DNA from: Sphingobacteriales bacterium
GTDB lineage: Bacteria > Bacteroidota > Bacteroidia > Chitinophagales > Chitinophagaceae
Length of the DNA: 64,000 nucleotides
Reading direction: 5' to 3'
Assembly (NCBI GenBank): GCA_027484425.1
Contig: JAIXSZ010000063.1
Span: 108,789 to 172,788, forward strand
Made by a program: the position numbers and the translations under genes. Below are positions 8,234 to 17,181 of the stretch, in pieces. Every line of letters begins with the position of its first letter. Position 1 is the stretch's first letter. The notes under the pieces are model-generated. The model made no database searches, was not told where the DNA came from, and was given only the letters and a program-made list of their open reading frames with translations.

Positions 8234-8404
8234 ATGGGCGCAATGAAATCCTTTTTTGGTAAATTCACGCCATATTATCATTTTAAGTAAACAGCTGTAT
8301 ACTTAAAATGGGTTTATTGTAACTTTTATCCGTCTTTTGCTATTTATTGTTAGGTAAGGATAGCCAGATGCTATTTAGTTGTCGCGTGATATATAACCAG
8401 ATTG

Positions 8405-10948
8405 ATGAAATTTTACTTTACTACATTATTACTTTTTTTAGGTGCTCCTAGTCTGTGGGCAGGTATTATCAAAGGCAAGGTATACGACGACAAAGGTGAA
8501 CCTTTACCTTATGCTACTATCTATATACAGGGCACCACAAATGGAGTTAATGCCAATGGAAATGGCGACTACTTGCTGTCGGTCGACCCTGGCTTACATA
8601 AAGTAGTTTGCCAGTTTATTGGTTTTGGGCAGGCCACATTCAATGTAACTATTACTGGCGCAGAAACCGTGGTTCACAACTTTACACTCAAAGGAGAATC
8701 GTTACAGATGAGCGAGGTTGTGGTACGTGCATCTGCAGAAGATCCTGCTTATGGTATCATTCGCAGTGCTATTAAGCGGCGCAAATTTCACCTCGATCAG
8801 GTTCGGTCTTTTCAGTCTTCTATTTACTTCAAGGGCGTTATGCGTTCTCGTCAATTGCCCGATAAGTTCATGGGACAAAAAATTAAGTCTGCAGATTTGG
8901 GTGTAGATAGTGCTGGCAAAGGAGTGTTGTATCTTACCGAAGAGGAGGCCGATTATTACTCCGATGGTGACAAAGAAAAAACTGTCATTCACTCAGTACG
9001 CGAAAGTGGCAATAAAGGTGGTCTTGGTTTCTCTCGTTTCCCCTCTGTCATTACCTTCTACGACAACATAGTAAGTGTTTTCGGGCGCACATCTCGTGGT
9101 TTCATTTCGCCTGTGAGTGATAACGCACTCAACTATTATAAGTACAAGCTATTAGGTGCTTTTATGGAAGACGGACACTTGGTGTACAAGATACAAGTGA
9201 TACAAAGGCGCTTGTACGAGCCCTGCTTCAATGGTATTATATATATAGTCGACAACCAGTGGGCTATACACAGTCTTGATGTCACTTTGGTCAAAGAGTC
9301 TGGTATGAGTACCGTAGATACATTGAGGGTAGAGCAGGTTTTCTTGCCGCTACAAACAGATAATTGGGTTATAAAAAGTCAGGTACTTTACTTTGCCGTC
9401 AAGTTTATGATGTTCGACGTCACTGCCACTGGTGTAGCGGTGTACAATAAACAAAGGGTTAACGAACCTATACCAGATTCTATTTTTGCGAGTAATGTCA
9501 CAAGTTTATATGATAAAACCGCAAACAAAAAAGACACCACCCATTGGCAAGACCGCCCTGTACCACTCGAGCTGGATGAACAGCGAGATTTTGTTATCAA
9601 AGACAGTCTTACAATAGTGCTCAATAGTCCTGAATATATCGATTCTGTAAGGCGCAGAGAAAATAGAATAAAGCCACTGAGTCTTATGTTTTTGGAGACC
9701 AGCTACAATAGCAAAAAATACAAAAACACGTATACGCTCAATTCGCTCTTTTTGGGTACAAATAACGATAACATCATTAATTACAATATTGTAGAGGGCT
9801 ATAACGTTGCGCCCAAAATATCAGTGCGCCATCAGATAGATACCGGCAGAAACTTATTTACTGACGTTGTGGGGCGTTATGGTTTCAGCAACGAACGTTT
9901 TAATGCAATGGGTAGGGTATACTACACCACTCGCGACAATGAGTGGCTCAATCGCTCATGGATGTATGGTGCAGAGGGTGGTAAATATGTTTTTCAGTAT
10001 AACCCCGAAAATCCCGTTTTGCCATTGTTCAATACCTATCGCAGTTTATTCTTCAGAGAAAACGATCTCAAGATTTATGAACGTTGGGAGGCAGCGGCTT
10101 TCCTCCGTCGCAATTATGGCAATGGTTTCTCTTGGTTTGTGCGCGCATCATGGCAGCAGCGCATACCCCTGCAAAACACTACTGATTATAGCATACTACC
10201 TGGCGACAACAGCGGTGTAGGTGACAATACACCACCCACATTGCAGACGGTGGCTACCGTTTGGGAACCTCATCAGGCTGCATTGCTATCGGTTTGGCTG
10301 TCATACAGGCCCGGTGTTACCTACACCCAATACCCCGATTATAAAGTGGCAAATGGTAGCCGATGGCCTCTGTTTACATTCCATTACCAAAAGGGAATAC
10401 CCGGAATAGTAGATAGCAAAACCGACTTTGATAAATGGCGCTTTGCTATCAGAGATGAAGTACGTATGGGCTTGTTGGGCGCGCTCAGATACAATCTCGT
10501 AGCTGGTGGCTTCCTTAACAATAACTATGTTTCTTTCCCCGACCTTATTCATCTGCACGGTATGCGTGGGTTTGGGTATACAGCTCCCTACCTCGAGAGT
10601 TTCCAGTTTGCGCCTTATTATCTCTTCAGCAACAAAGAACCCCTTTATGGCGAAGCTCACATAGAGTATCACCTCAATGGGCTGCTCAGCAACAAAATTC
10701 CCTTGTTGCGTCAGGCTAGGTTTTACCTGCTGTTTGGTGGTAATGCATTTTATGCTAGCCAAAATCATTATTACACAGAGGCATTTGTGGGTATCGACAA
10801 CATAGGCTGGAAATTATTTCGTATACTCCGTATAGACTTTGTTCAGTCTTGGGACAGCAACATGGGCCGCAACTCAGGTGTACGCTTCGGCCTCAACTTC
10901 CGTGGCTTCAACACCGCCCGCAAAAGCCCTACTGAGAGTGAGTGGTAG
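8405..10948 (+). CDS. DUF5686 outer-membrane protein with carboxypeptidase-regulatory-like N-terminus
   Basis: A large exported protein with a signal peptide (about residues 1-20, ending L-W-A-G), then a carboxypeptidase regulatory-like beta-sandwich (I-K-G-K-V-Y-D-D-K-G-E-P-L-P-Y-A-T) as in SusC-type receptors, then the long DUF5686 region that looks like an outer-membrane beta-barrel ending in an aromatic-rich strand segment. There is no plug domain, so it is not a classic TonB-dependent receptor. Function is unknown, and these proteins are widespread in Bacteroidota. A TTG at 8402 precedes the ATG at 8405, which I take as the start. It appears complete. Confidence 0.82.
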   Translation: MKFYFTTLLLFLGAPSLWAGIIKGKVYDDKGEPLPYATIYIQGTTNGVNANGNGDYLLSVDPGLHKVVCQFIGFGQATFNVTITGAETVVHNFTLKGESLQMSEVVVRASAEDPAYGIIRSAIKRRKFHLDQVRSFQSSIYFKGVMRSRQLPDKFMGQKIKSADLGVDSAGKGVLYLTEEEADYYSDGDKEKTVIHSVRESGNKGGLGFSRFPSVITFYDNIVSVFGRTSRGFISPVSDNALNYYKYKLLGAFMEDGHLVYKIQVIQRRLYEPCFNGIIYIVDNQWAIHSLDVTLVKESGMSTVDTLRVEQVFLPLQTDNWVIKSQVLYFAVKFMMFDVTATGVAVYNKQRVNEPIPDSIFASNVTSLYDKTANKKDTTHWQDRPVPLELDEQRDFVIKDSLTIVLNSPEYIDSVRRRENRIKPLSLMFLETSYNSKKYKNTYTLNSLFLGTNNDNIINYNIVEGYNVAPKISVRHQIDTGRNLFTDVVGRYGFSNERFNAMGRVYYTTRDNEWLNRSWMYGAEGGKYVFQYNPENPVLPLFNTYRSLFFRENDLKIYERWEAAAFLRRNYGNGFSWFVRASWQQRIPLQNTTDYSILPGDNSGVGDNTPPTLQTVATVWEPHQAALLSVWLSYRPGVTYTQYPDYKVANGSRWPLFTFHYQKGIPGIVDSKTDFDKWRFAIRDEVRMGLLGALRYNLVAGGFLNNNYVSFPDLIHLHGMRGFGYTAPYLESFQFAPYYLFSNKEPLYGEAHIEYHLNGLLSNKIPLLRQARFYLLFGGNAFYASQNHYYTEAFVGIDNIGWKLFRILRIDFVQSWDSNMGRNSGVRFGLNFRGFNTARKSPTESEW

Positions 10949-11108
10949 GGTAGGGAAAGAAAATAAGTGTTGTTAATCAGCGCTCAATCCTTTTTTATAT
11001 AATCGTAATCAAGAAAAATATCTGGACTGTTTATTATTGCTCTGCATTTTATGGTCCATTCTTGATTGTTGGTCATGGACAAAATAATTACCACTCACCC
11101 GTATGCAC

Positions 11109-11145
11109 ACAAAAAGGAAGGATACAACCAAATGTATCCTTCCTT
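11109..11145 (-). terminator. terminator of rplS
   Basis: A perfect 13-bp stem (11114-11126 with 11133-11145) has a six-base loop. On the minus strand it is followed by a T5 run, so it ends the rplS transcript. Confidence 0.8.
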
Positions 11146-11168
11146 TCATATATCTTACTACAGTCAGA

Positions 11169-11537
11169 CTATTTCTTAGCTGATGCGTGTATTTGTTTTT
11201 TCTCCTTGATACGAGCAGATTTACCTGAACGCTCACGTAGATAGAACAATTTAGCACGACGTACACGACCTACTTTGTGCAGTATTATCGAGTCGATGTT
11301 TGGAGAATAAAGCGGGAATAAACGCTCTACACCTACACCATCCGACATTTTACGTACTGTAAAAGTCTGTGTGTGGCCAGTGCCTTGGCGTTTCAGCACA
11401 TCGCCTTTGAACGACTGGATACGTTCTTTATTGCCCTCAACGATTTTATAATTTACAGTGATGTTATCACCTGCTTTGAATTTTGGGAATTCTTTCTTCG
11501 TTGTAAGTTGTTCGTGTACAAAAGCTACTGCTTCCAT
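11169..11537 (-). CDS. rplS: 50S ribosomal protein L19
   Basis: L19 of the large ribosomal subunit, located at the interface with the 30S subunit. The family signatures are present: [12 protein letters not shown] near the N-terminus, [10 protein letters not shown], then [14 protein letters not shown] and the [18 protein letters not shown]-terminal block. The length of 122 residues is normal. It is monocistronic, with TACCTTTG 22 bases upstream and a strong terminator downstream, so the transcript is very compact. The usual trmD/rimM neighbours are absent. Confidence 0.97.
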   Translation of the reverse strand: MEAVAFVHEQLTTKKEFPKFKAGDNITVNYKIVEGNKERIQSFKGDVLKRQGTGHTQTFTVRKMSDGVGVERLFPLYSPNIDSIILHKVGRVRRAKLFYLRERSGKSARIKEKKQIHASAKK

Positions 11538-11559
11538 TAGTTATAAATTTTTCGGACTG

Positions 11560-11567
11560 CAAAGGTA
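11560..11567 (-). promoter_or_regulatory. -7 promoter element (TACCTTTG) of rplS
   Basis: Exact TAnnTTTG match on the minus strand, 22 bases before the L19 ATG, giving a leader of about 16 nt. Confidence 0.7.
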
Positions 11568-11774
11568 AGGCAAATGCTGCAAATAAAAAATCGAAATTAT
11601 ATCTTTTTTAATTTCCTGCTACTTTTTTCTTTCATTCTGCCTTTCTTTCCCTGTAGTAAGTATGGTTTCTATTATCGCCCTGCAAATATAATCTTATCAA
11701 AAACACTTCAAAACAATAATGTCTTTCTATTTTTACCGCATCATTGTCTGTCTGCCTCATTTATAGTTTATATC

Positions 11775-12533
11775 ATGCTGCGACTTAGTGTCATTATTAT
11801 CACCTTCAACGAAGAAGCCAACATAGCCCGCTGCATAGCATCGGTAGCTGCTGTGGCAGATGAAGTGTTAGTAATAGACAGCCACTCTACCGATGCTACA
11901 GCTGCTATAGCCACTGCCATGGGGGCTAGGGTAGTGCAGCACCCTTTTCTGGGATATGCCAAGCAGAAAAACTTTGCCACCACCCAAGCCACTTACGACT
12001 GGATACTATCGCTAGATGCGGATGAAGAACTAACACCCGCACTCACACAATCCATTCTTGCAGTAAAGAATAGTGCAGCACATAATGTATACAAGCTCCC
12101 CCGTCTCACTAATTATTGTGGGCAGTGGATAAAACACTGTGGCTGGTATCCCGACTGGCAAACTCGTCTTTACAACCGCACCAAGGGTGAATGGGCCGAC
12201 CGTAAAGTGCACGAGTACTGGCAACCCCACACCGCTACAGATACCAAAGGCACACTCACTGGCGACCTTCTGCACTACAGTTTTAGTAGTATTAGCTCCC
12301 ACCTCCAAAAGATAGAACGTTACTCAGAGTTGGCTGCACTTGCTGCGGTAGAGAATGGTAAATCGGCCACGATCCTCAAAATCATTTTCTCGCCCTTCTG
12401 GCATTTTATATCAGAGTATTTCATCAAGCTTGGCTTTCTCGATGGTTTTTATGGATTCGTTATCTGCCGTTTGTCTGCATATAGTGCATTTATCAAGTAC
12501 ACCAAAATTCGCCTCTACAGCCGCAATAAGTAA
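11775..12533 (+). CDS. family 2 glycosyltransferase (WaaE/KdtX-like)
   Basis: A GT-A fold transferase, probably acting on lipopolysaccharide core or another surface glycan at the inner face of the membrane. The N-terminus L-S-V-I-I-I-T-F-N-E-E-A-N-I is the nucleotide-sugar binding start of GT2 enzymes, and the metal-binding D-A-D lies at residues 81-83. The Y-P-D-W-Q-T-R-L-Y-N and K-V-H-E-Y-W stretches match the WaaE-like subgroup. The frame is open to 11574, but that part is non-homologous and crosses the rplS promoter, so 11775 is chosen. The 252-residue length is normal. Confidence 0.85.
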   Translation: MLRLSVIIITFNEEANIARCIASVAAVADEVLVIDSHSTDATAAIATAMGARVVQHPFLGYAKQKNFATTQATYDWILSLDADEELTPALTQSILAVKNSAAHNVYKLPRLTNYCGQWIKHCGWYPDWQTRLYNRTKGEWADRKVHEYWQPHTATDTKGTLTGDLLHYSFSSISSHLQKIERYSELAALAAVENGKSATILKIIFSPFWHFISEYFIKLGFLDGFYGFVICRLSAYSAFIKYTKIRLYSRNK

Positions 12534-12554
12534 CCTCCGCTGATCTGTATCCCG

Positions 12555-12603
12555 TCAAAAAAACAAACAGCATCAGCAAGGTGTCTCTACCTTCACTGAT
12601 GCT
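12555..12603 (-). terminator. shared hairpin terminator between convergent genes
   Basis: AGCATCAG (12569-12576) pairs with CTGATGCT (12596-12603), and an inner AAGGT/ACCTT stem extends it. On the minus strand a T7 run follows, so it mainly serves the VOC gene. Confidence 0.7.
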
Positions 12604-12625
12604 TGTATTGTTATATCACGTCGTA

Positions 12626-13009
12626 TTACCCGTTCGAGTGCAGCGCCACACCATTACCCTCCGTGTCTATAAAGAAGGCCATATACCCTGTTTCTGGGTC
12701 TATGTGTGTCTTAGGCATAGTCACAGTACCACCAGCAGCCTGTACTTTGCCCAGTGCCACATCTAGGTCTGGGTTGCCGTTAAAGTATATCTTAGCACCA
12801 TCCATACTAGGCTTGTGCATGTCGCCCTGCACCAGAGCGCCCGATACTTTACCATTGCTGTCTTCTCTCGGAAAGAAGGCCATCTTCATTCCCATCATTT
12901 CCATTTCATACATTTCAATGTCGAAAATGGTTTCATAAAATTGCTTTGCTCTAGCCATATCTGTTACAGCTATTTCAAACCAGTTGAGCACATTTACATT
13001 TGCATTCAT
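12626..13009 (-). CDS. VOC family protein (glyoxalase/bleomycin-resistance fold)
   Basis: A 127-residue vicinal-oxygen-chelate protein. It has the paired beta-alpha-beta-beta-beta layout, with N-W-F-E-I-A-V-T-D-M-A-R-A-K-Q-F-Y at the start of the first half and a second half containing D-P-E-T-G-Y-M-A-F-F-I-D-T-E-G-N. Family members include glyoxalase I, dioxygenases and antibiotic-binding proteins, and the substrate here cannot be inferred. It is transcribed alone, convergent with the glycosyltransferase and divergent from the carotenoid operon. Confidence 0.85.
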   Translation of the reverse strand: MNANVNVLNWFEIAVTDMARAKQFYETIFDIEMYEMEMMGMKMAFFPREDSNGKVSGALVQGDMHKPSMDGAKIYFNGNPDLDVALGKVQAAGGTVTMPKTHIDPETGYMAFFIDTEGNGVALHSNG

Positions 13010-13083
13010 AATACGTGTAGTTTTAAGATGTGTAATGACGTTACAATTACTAAGTTATATGGAATTGTCTCATTTCTGTCGTT

Positions 13084-13094
13084 TTGTTTAACTT
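13084..13094 (+). promoter_or_regulatory. TTGTTTAACTT site 1 (candidate regulator site, distal)
   Basis: First of three exact copies of TTGTTTAACTT in the intergenic space ahead of the MerR/B12 regulator. It lies about 150 bases upstream of the other two, nearer the divergent VOC gene. Confidence 0.35.
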
Positions 13095-13235
13095 TCACCC
13101 TCAAAATAACCCTATATTAATATTTCCGTAATACGATTTTTACCTCACTTTTTCCCTCTATTACGCTTGTTTTCAGCGTTTTCGTTTCATTTTGAGGCTT
13201 TTCTTTTATTCGTTTTGTATTAACCTTCACATTTT

Positions 13236-13246
13236 TTGTTTAACTT
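13236..13246 (+). promoter_or_regulatory. TTGTTTAACTT site 2 (candidate operator)
   Basis: Second exact copy, 23 bases (about two helical turns) upstream of site 3. It overlaps the region where a -33 element is expected. Confidence 0.45.
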
Positions 13247-13258
13247 GTTCACTTTTAT

Positions 13259-13271
13259 TTGTTTAACTTTG
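13259..13271 (+). promoter_or_regulatory. TTGTTTAACTT site 3 overlapping the -7 element TAACTTTG
   Basis: The third copy (13259-13269) is fused to an exact TAnnTTTG element (13264-13271) 20 bases before the regulator ATG. GTTTA and TAAAC also form a short inverted repeat across it. A repressor binding here would block the promoter, which suggests autoregulation. Confidence 0.5.
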
Positions 13272-13291
13272 TAAACTATTATTTAAACACA

Positions 13292-14176
13292 ATGGAGTCA
13301 TATCAAATTAACGACCTCGAGCGGCTTACTGGTATCAAGGCACATACCATAAGGATTTGGGAAAAACGCTATAGTCTCATTCACCCAAACCGCACCGATA
13401 CCAATCGCCGTTATTACGACGACGCTCAGGTACGTAAATTGCTCAATGTGACAACTCTATTGTCTTATGGCCATAAGATATCAAAGATAGCAGCACTAAC
13501 AGATGAGGAAATTCATGAGCATATAGAACACGACTCTGCCTCTACCACAGGTTTGCATGTCAACAATGGTTATGTCAATGACCTGCTCGCCAGCATGTTG
13601 GCATTCGACGAGGTTGGTTTCGAGCGCATTTTTTCTGCTGCAGTTTTGCGCATGGGTATGTTCGATACAATGGTACAGGTAGTTTACCCATTCTTGGCAA
13701 AAACTGGTGTATTGTGGACGGTCAATAAATCAGCCCCTGTACAAGAGCATTTTGCATCTTGCATCATCAAGCGCAAACTCATGGCGGCTACTGATGGTCT
13801 ACTCTCATCCTCTCACAAGCCCAATAGGTTTTTATTATTCTTACCACCTTTAGAGTGGCACGAGATAGGATTAATGTTCGCCAATTATATCATACGCTCA
13901 CGAGGGTTTCAAACCCTTTACTTTGGACAGGATTTGCCTACTGAAGACGTGATAAAAATTGTGGGTATGGTTGCACCAGAATATATCCTAACCTTCTTTG
14001 TTGCTGCCAGACCAGCCGAAGAAGTTAAAGACTTTATTACGGCTTATGCTACAGCCGAACCTAGAGCGCATGTTGTAGTTGCAGGAAGTCTTGATCTCCT
14101 CTCAGCTTCCCAAACAAACTTACCTAATGTGTCGTACATGAAAGGTGTTCACGATTTACTCGATCTTTTGAAGTAA
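13292..14176 (+). CDS. carH: MerR-family B12-binding photoreceptor regulator (CarH/LitR type)
   Basis: A 294-residue transcription factor that heads the carotenoid operon. Residues 3-70 form a MerR winged helix (Y-Q-I-N-D-L-E-R-L-T-G, R-I-W-E-K-R-Y, N-R-R-Y-Y). The middle has the CarH signature W142-x9-E152-H153, which caps the upper axial ligand of adenosylcobalamin. The C-terminal Rossmann-like B12 domain has E188-W-H190-E-I-G193, the ExHxxG form of the cobalamin-ligating motif. CarH proteins repress carotenoid genes as dark tetramers and release DNA when light breaks the Co-C bond. The start at 13292 follows the promoter, and the open frame to 13259 overlaps it. Light response is inferred. 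Confidence 0.85.
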   Translation: MESYQINDLERLTGIKAHTIRIWEKRYSLIHPNRTDTNRRYYDDAQVRKLLNVTTLLSYGHKISKIAALTDEEIHEHIEHDSASTTGLHVNNGYVNDLLASMLAFDEVGFERIFSAAVLRMGMFDTMVQVVYPFLAKTGVLWTVNKSAPVQEHFASCIIKRKLMAATDGLLSSSHKPNRFLLFLPPLEWHEIGLMFANYIIRSRGFQTLYFGQDLPTEDVIKIVGMVAPEYILTFFVAARPAEEVKDFITAYATAEPRAHVVVAGSLDLLSASQTNLPNVSYMKGVHDLLDLLK

Positions 14177-14223
14177 ATTTATAAAGGTTACGTTTAAATA
14201 CTTTTCTGAAAAAATAAACAAAG

Positions 14224-15693
14224 TTGAAAAATTTATCAGTCATAGGTAGTGGTTTCTCGGGCATGTCGGCAGCAGCATTTCTGGCGCAGGCTGGTCACAA
14301 GGTATCCGTGTACGAAAAAAACCACACTACCGGCGGCAGGGCAAGGGCTTTTGAGGCACAAGGTTTTACATTCGACATGGGTCCCAGTTGGTACTGGATG
14401 CCCGATGTGTTCGAAAAATTCTTTGGCAGCTTTGGCAAACACCCCTCCGACTACTACAATCTTATCCAACTAGACCCCGGCTTTCAGATCATCTTTGGCA
14501 AAGACGACGTACTCCCCATCCCTGCCTCGCTCGATGGTATCTATCAGGTATTCGAAAGCATAGAGAAGGGAAGTGCAGATAAACTGAAAAAGTTTATGGC
14601 AGAGGGCGAATACAAGTACAACACCGGCATGAAACAACTGGTGTACAAGCCAGCCTTTTCATGGCTCGAGTTTGCCAACATCGACCTCATCAAAGGTGTT
14701 GCCAAGCTCGATGTGTTTCAGTCTGTAAGCAGTCACGTACGCAGCTACTTTAAGGACGAACGCCTTGTTGCACTCATGGAGTTCCCCGTGCTCTTCCTCG
14801 GTGCCATGGCAAAGCAGATTCCCGCTCTCTACAGCCTCATGAACTACGCAGCCCTCTCTATGGGCACATGGTATCCTATGGGGGGTATGATGAAGATAGG
14901 CGAGGGCATGCAGTCGCTGGCAGAGTCTATGGGTGTGGAGTTTTTTACCAGCAGCGAAATCAGTAAAATTCAGGTCAATGGCAGCACAGCCAGTGGGCTC
15001 CTTACCGCGTCGGGCACACTGCCCACAGACGGTATCATAGCCACCGGCGACTACCACCACATGGACCAGGTATTGCTCGATGCCACTCACCGCAACTACA
15101 ACGAGAAATACTGGGAGGGCAAAACCTTTGCACCTTCTTGCCTCATATTTTATTTGGGAGTGAGCAAAAAAATCAAAAAACTCATTCACCACAATCTGTT
15201 TTTCGATACCTCGCTCGATGTTCATGCCCGCGAGATCTACGAATCACCGCAGTGGCCTTCACAGCCCCTGTTCTATGTCTGCTGTCCGTCTAAGACCGAC
15301 CCATCAGTAGCACCAGAGGGTATGGAAAACCTCTTTTTGCTGGTACCCATTGCGCCCGGCTTACAAGACACAGAGGAGCTAAGGCAGAAATATTACAACA
15401 TTATCATGAAGCGTATAGAGTATCTTTGCGACGACTCCATCTTACCCTATGTAGTCTACAACAAGAGTTATTGTATCAAAGATTTTGTAGCCGATTACCA
15501 CGCATACAAGGGCAACGCATACGGACTGGCCAATACACTCCGCCAAACCGCTGTGCTAAAACCATCATTGCGAAACAAAAAAGTAACTAATTTATTCTAT
15601 GCAGGTCAGCTCACTGTGCCCGGGCCAGGAGTACCACCCGCACTTATTTCCGGACAGGTTGCAGCAGAGCAGCTATTAAAAAGTTTGAAGTAA
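14224..15693 (+). CDS. crtI: phytoene desaturase (CrtI type)
   Basis: An FAD-dependent desaturase that turns phytoene into lycopene (or shorter desaturation products) at the membrane. The dinucleotide-binding G-S-G-F-S-G-M-S-A-A-A lies at the N-terminus, with E-K-N-H-T-T-G-G-R-A-R after it. The C-terminal CrtI signature is L-F-Y-A-G-Q-L-T-V-P-G-P-G-V-P-P-A. Length 489 is normal. The start codon is TTG, since no ATG fits ahead of the Rossmann fold. It is 47 bases after the regulator gene and 8 before crtB, so the genes form an operon. A single desaturase is present, so it probably carries out all four steps. Confidence 0.92.
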   Translation: MKNLSVIGSGFSGMSAAAFLAQAGHKVSVYEKNHTTGGRARAFEAQGFTFDMGPSWYWMPDVFEKFFGSFGKHPSDYYNLIQLDPGFQIIFGKDDVLPIPASLDGIYQVFESIEKGSADKLKKFMAEGEYKYNTGMKQLVYKPAFSWLEFANIDLIKGVAKLDVFQSVSSHVRSYFKDERLVALMEFPVLFLGAMAKQIPALYSLMNYAALSMGTWYPMGGMMKIGEGMQSLAESMGVEFFTSSEISKIQVNGSTASGLLTASGTLPTDGIIATGDYHHMDQVLLDATHRNYNEKYWEGKTFAPSCLIFYLGVSKKIKKLIHHNLFFDTSLDVHAREIYESPQWPSQPLFYVCCPSKTDPSVAPEGMENLFLLVPIAPGLQDTEELRQKYYNIIMKRIEYLCDDSILPYVVYNKSYCIKDFVADYHAYKGNAYGLANTLRQTAVLKPSLRNKKVTNLFYAGQLTVPGPGVPPALISGQVAAEQLLKSLK

Positions 15694-15701
15694 CACAGAC
15701 C

Positions 15702-16538
15702 ATGAAACAGATATTCGACGACGTATCTGCCGCTTGCAGTAAACTGGCCACCAGAGCCTACAGCACCAGCTTCTCTCTGGGCATTCATTGCCTCGACAAA
15801 AAAATGCATGCCCCTATCTATGCCATTTATGGCTTCGTTCGCTTTGCCGATGAAATCGTTGATACCTTTCACGATTACGATAAACTCACACTCTTCAACG
15901 AGTTCAAGGCAGAAACATGGGCTTCTATCGACCGTAAGATAAGCATGAACCCCATACTCAACAGCTTTCAGCAGGTAGTCAACAAATACAACATTGAGCC
16001 AGAACTCATTACAACGTTCCTCAGCAGCATGGAAACTGACCTCATGCGCAGCACACACTCCGGCGACACTTACGACCAGTATATCGTAGGCTCGGCAGAG
16101 GTAGTAGGGCTTATGTGTCTTCGTGTCTTTACCAACAATGACGATGCACTTTACCACAAGCTCGTACCCGCCGCCCGCAAGCTAGGCGCTGCCTTCCAAA
16201 AGGTCAACTTCCTTCGCGACCTCAAAAACGATTACGAATACCTGGGCAGAGTTTACTTCCCCGGTGTAGCCTTTCAGTCGTTTTCAGAGGCCGATAAAAA
16301 ACAAATAGAGTCCGATATCGCCCACGATTTCGATGAAGCCTTCATCGGCATTCGTCAGTTGCCCAAAGACGCACGTTTTGGCGTCTATGTGGCATACAAG
16401 TACTATCGCTCCCTCTTCAACAAGATACGTGCCGTACCACCAGCACACATCCTCATGCAGCGGGTCCGCATATCCAATCGTCGCAAGATAGGCCTCCTCG
16501 TTACATCTTATTTCAGGCACAGCCTCAGCATATTTTAA
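15702..16538 (+). CDS. crtB: phytoene/squalene synthase family protein (phytoene synthase)
   Basis: Condenses two geranylgeranyl diphosphates into phytoene, the first committed carotenoid step. The first aspartate-rich motif D50-E-I-V-D54 and the second (N-F-L-R-D-L-K-N-D, near residues 165-175) bind the Mg-diphosphate, and G-R-V-Y-F-P follows as in CrtB enzymes. Length 278 is typical. It starts 8 bases after the crtI stop, so the two are translated together. No GGPP synthase gene is present in the window, so its substrate must come from elsewhere on the chromosome. Confidence 0.93.
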   Translation: MKQIFDDVSAACSKLATRAYSTSFSLGIHCLDKKMHAPIYAIYGFVRFADEIVDTFHDYDKLTLFNEFKAETWASIDRKISMNPILNSFQQVVNKYNIEPELITTFLSSMETDLMRSTHSGDTYDQYIVGSAEVVGLMCLRVFTNNDDALYHKLVPAARKLGAAFQKVNFLRDLKNDYEYLGRVYFPGVAFQSFSEADKKQIESDIAHDFDEAFIGIRQLPKDARFGVYVAYKYYRSLFNKIRAVPPAHILMQRVRISNRRKIGLLVTSYFRHSLSIF

Positions 16539-16561
16539 TAAACCCTCACAGTACTATAGCA

Positions 16562-17098
16562 ATGGAACAGGTAATATTAGTAGATACGCAAGACGAGCAA
16601 GTGGGTACTATGGAAAAACAAGAAGCACACATCACTGGTCTGCTACACCGGGCAGTATCTGTGTTTGTCTTCAATACACAGGGCCAGTTACTCCTGCAGC
16701 AGCGTGCTGCTGGCAAGTACCACTCAGCCCTACAGTGGACCAACACCTGTTGCAGCCACCCCCGCCCCGGCGAGGACGCAGCCGCAGCAGCTCACCGTCG
16801 CCTGCAAGAGGAAATGGGCTTCACCTGCCCACTCCAAAAATCTTTCACCTTCATTTACAATGCCAGCCTCAGCAATGGCCTCATAGAGCACGAGTTCGAC
16901 CATGTATTCACCGGCATCAGCAACACCATACCCATCCCCGATGCCGCCGAAGTAGCCCAGTACACCTACATGAGCCTACCCGACATCAAAGCCGCCATAG
17001 CAGCCACCCCACACCAGTTCACACCCTGGTTCAGGTTGTGTATCTCCGACTGGGAGGCAGCACTACTCCAAAACTTAACACCCACCACCGATGCGTAG
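16562..17098 (+). CDS. idi: isopentenyl-diphosphate delta-isomerase, type 1
   Basis: Interconverts IPP and DMAPP, feeding the prenyl chain for carotenoids. It is a Nudix-fold enzyme with the active-site C-C-S-H-P-R-P-G-E-D segment (cysteine at 63-64, metal-binding His66), the Nudix-like A-A-A-H-R-R-L-Q-E-E-M-G box, and the E-H-E-F-D-H-V-F segment with catalytic glutamates near 109-111. Length 178 is normal. It lies 23 bases after crtB in the same orientation. Its coding strand is conspicuously C-rich compared with genes outside the cluster. Confidence 0.93.
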   Translation: MEQVILVDTQDEQVGTMEKQEAHITGLLHRAVSVFVFNTQGQLLLQQRAAGKYHSALQWTNTCCSHPRPGEDAAAAAHRRLQEEMGFTCPLQKSFTFIYNASLSNGLIEHEFDHVFTGISNTIPIPDAAEVAQYTYMSLPDIKAAIAATPHQFTPWFRLCISDWEAALLQNLTPTTDA

Positions 17099-17181
17099 CT
17101 ACCACTTTTGCCGGTAACTTTGCAGCAGCAATAAAGTATACAATCTTACAAAATCAGTACAATCTAAATATTCATTATACT

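Noticed and set aside
10991..11070. Imperfect long hairpin (AATCAAGAA with TTCTTGATT, inner TGGAC/GTCCA) between the DUF5686 gene and rplS.
   Set aside because: Unpaired bulges are large and no T-tract follows; it could aid termination but is too weak to call.
11574..11774. Long N-terminal extension of the glycosyltransferase frame.
   Set aside because: The extension is low-complexity hydrophobic sequence ahead of a perfect GT2 start and runs from next to the divergent rplS promoter.
16735..17181. Upstream extension of the crtZ frame across idi.
   Set aside because: It is a histidine- and arginine-rich shadow of the idi gene; CrtZ homology begins at 17182.
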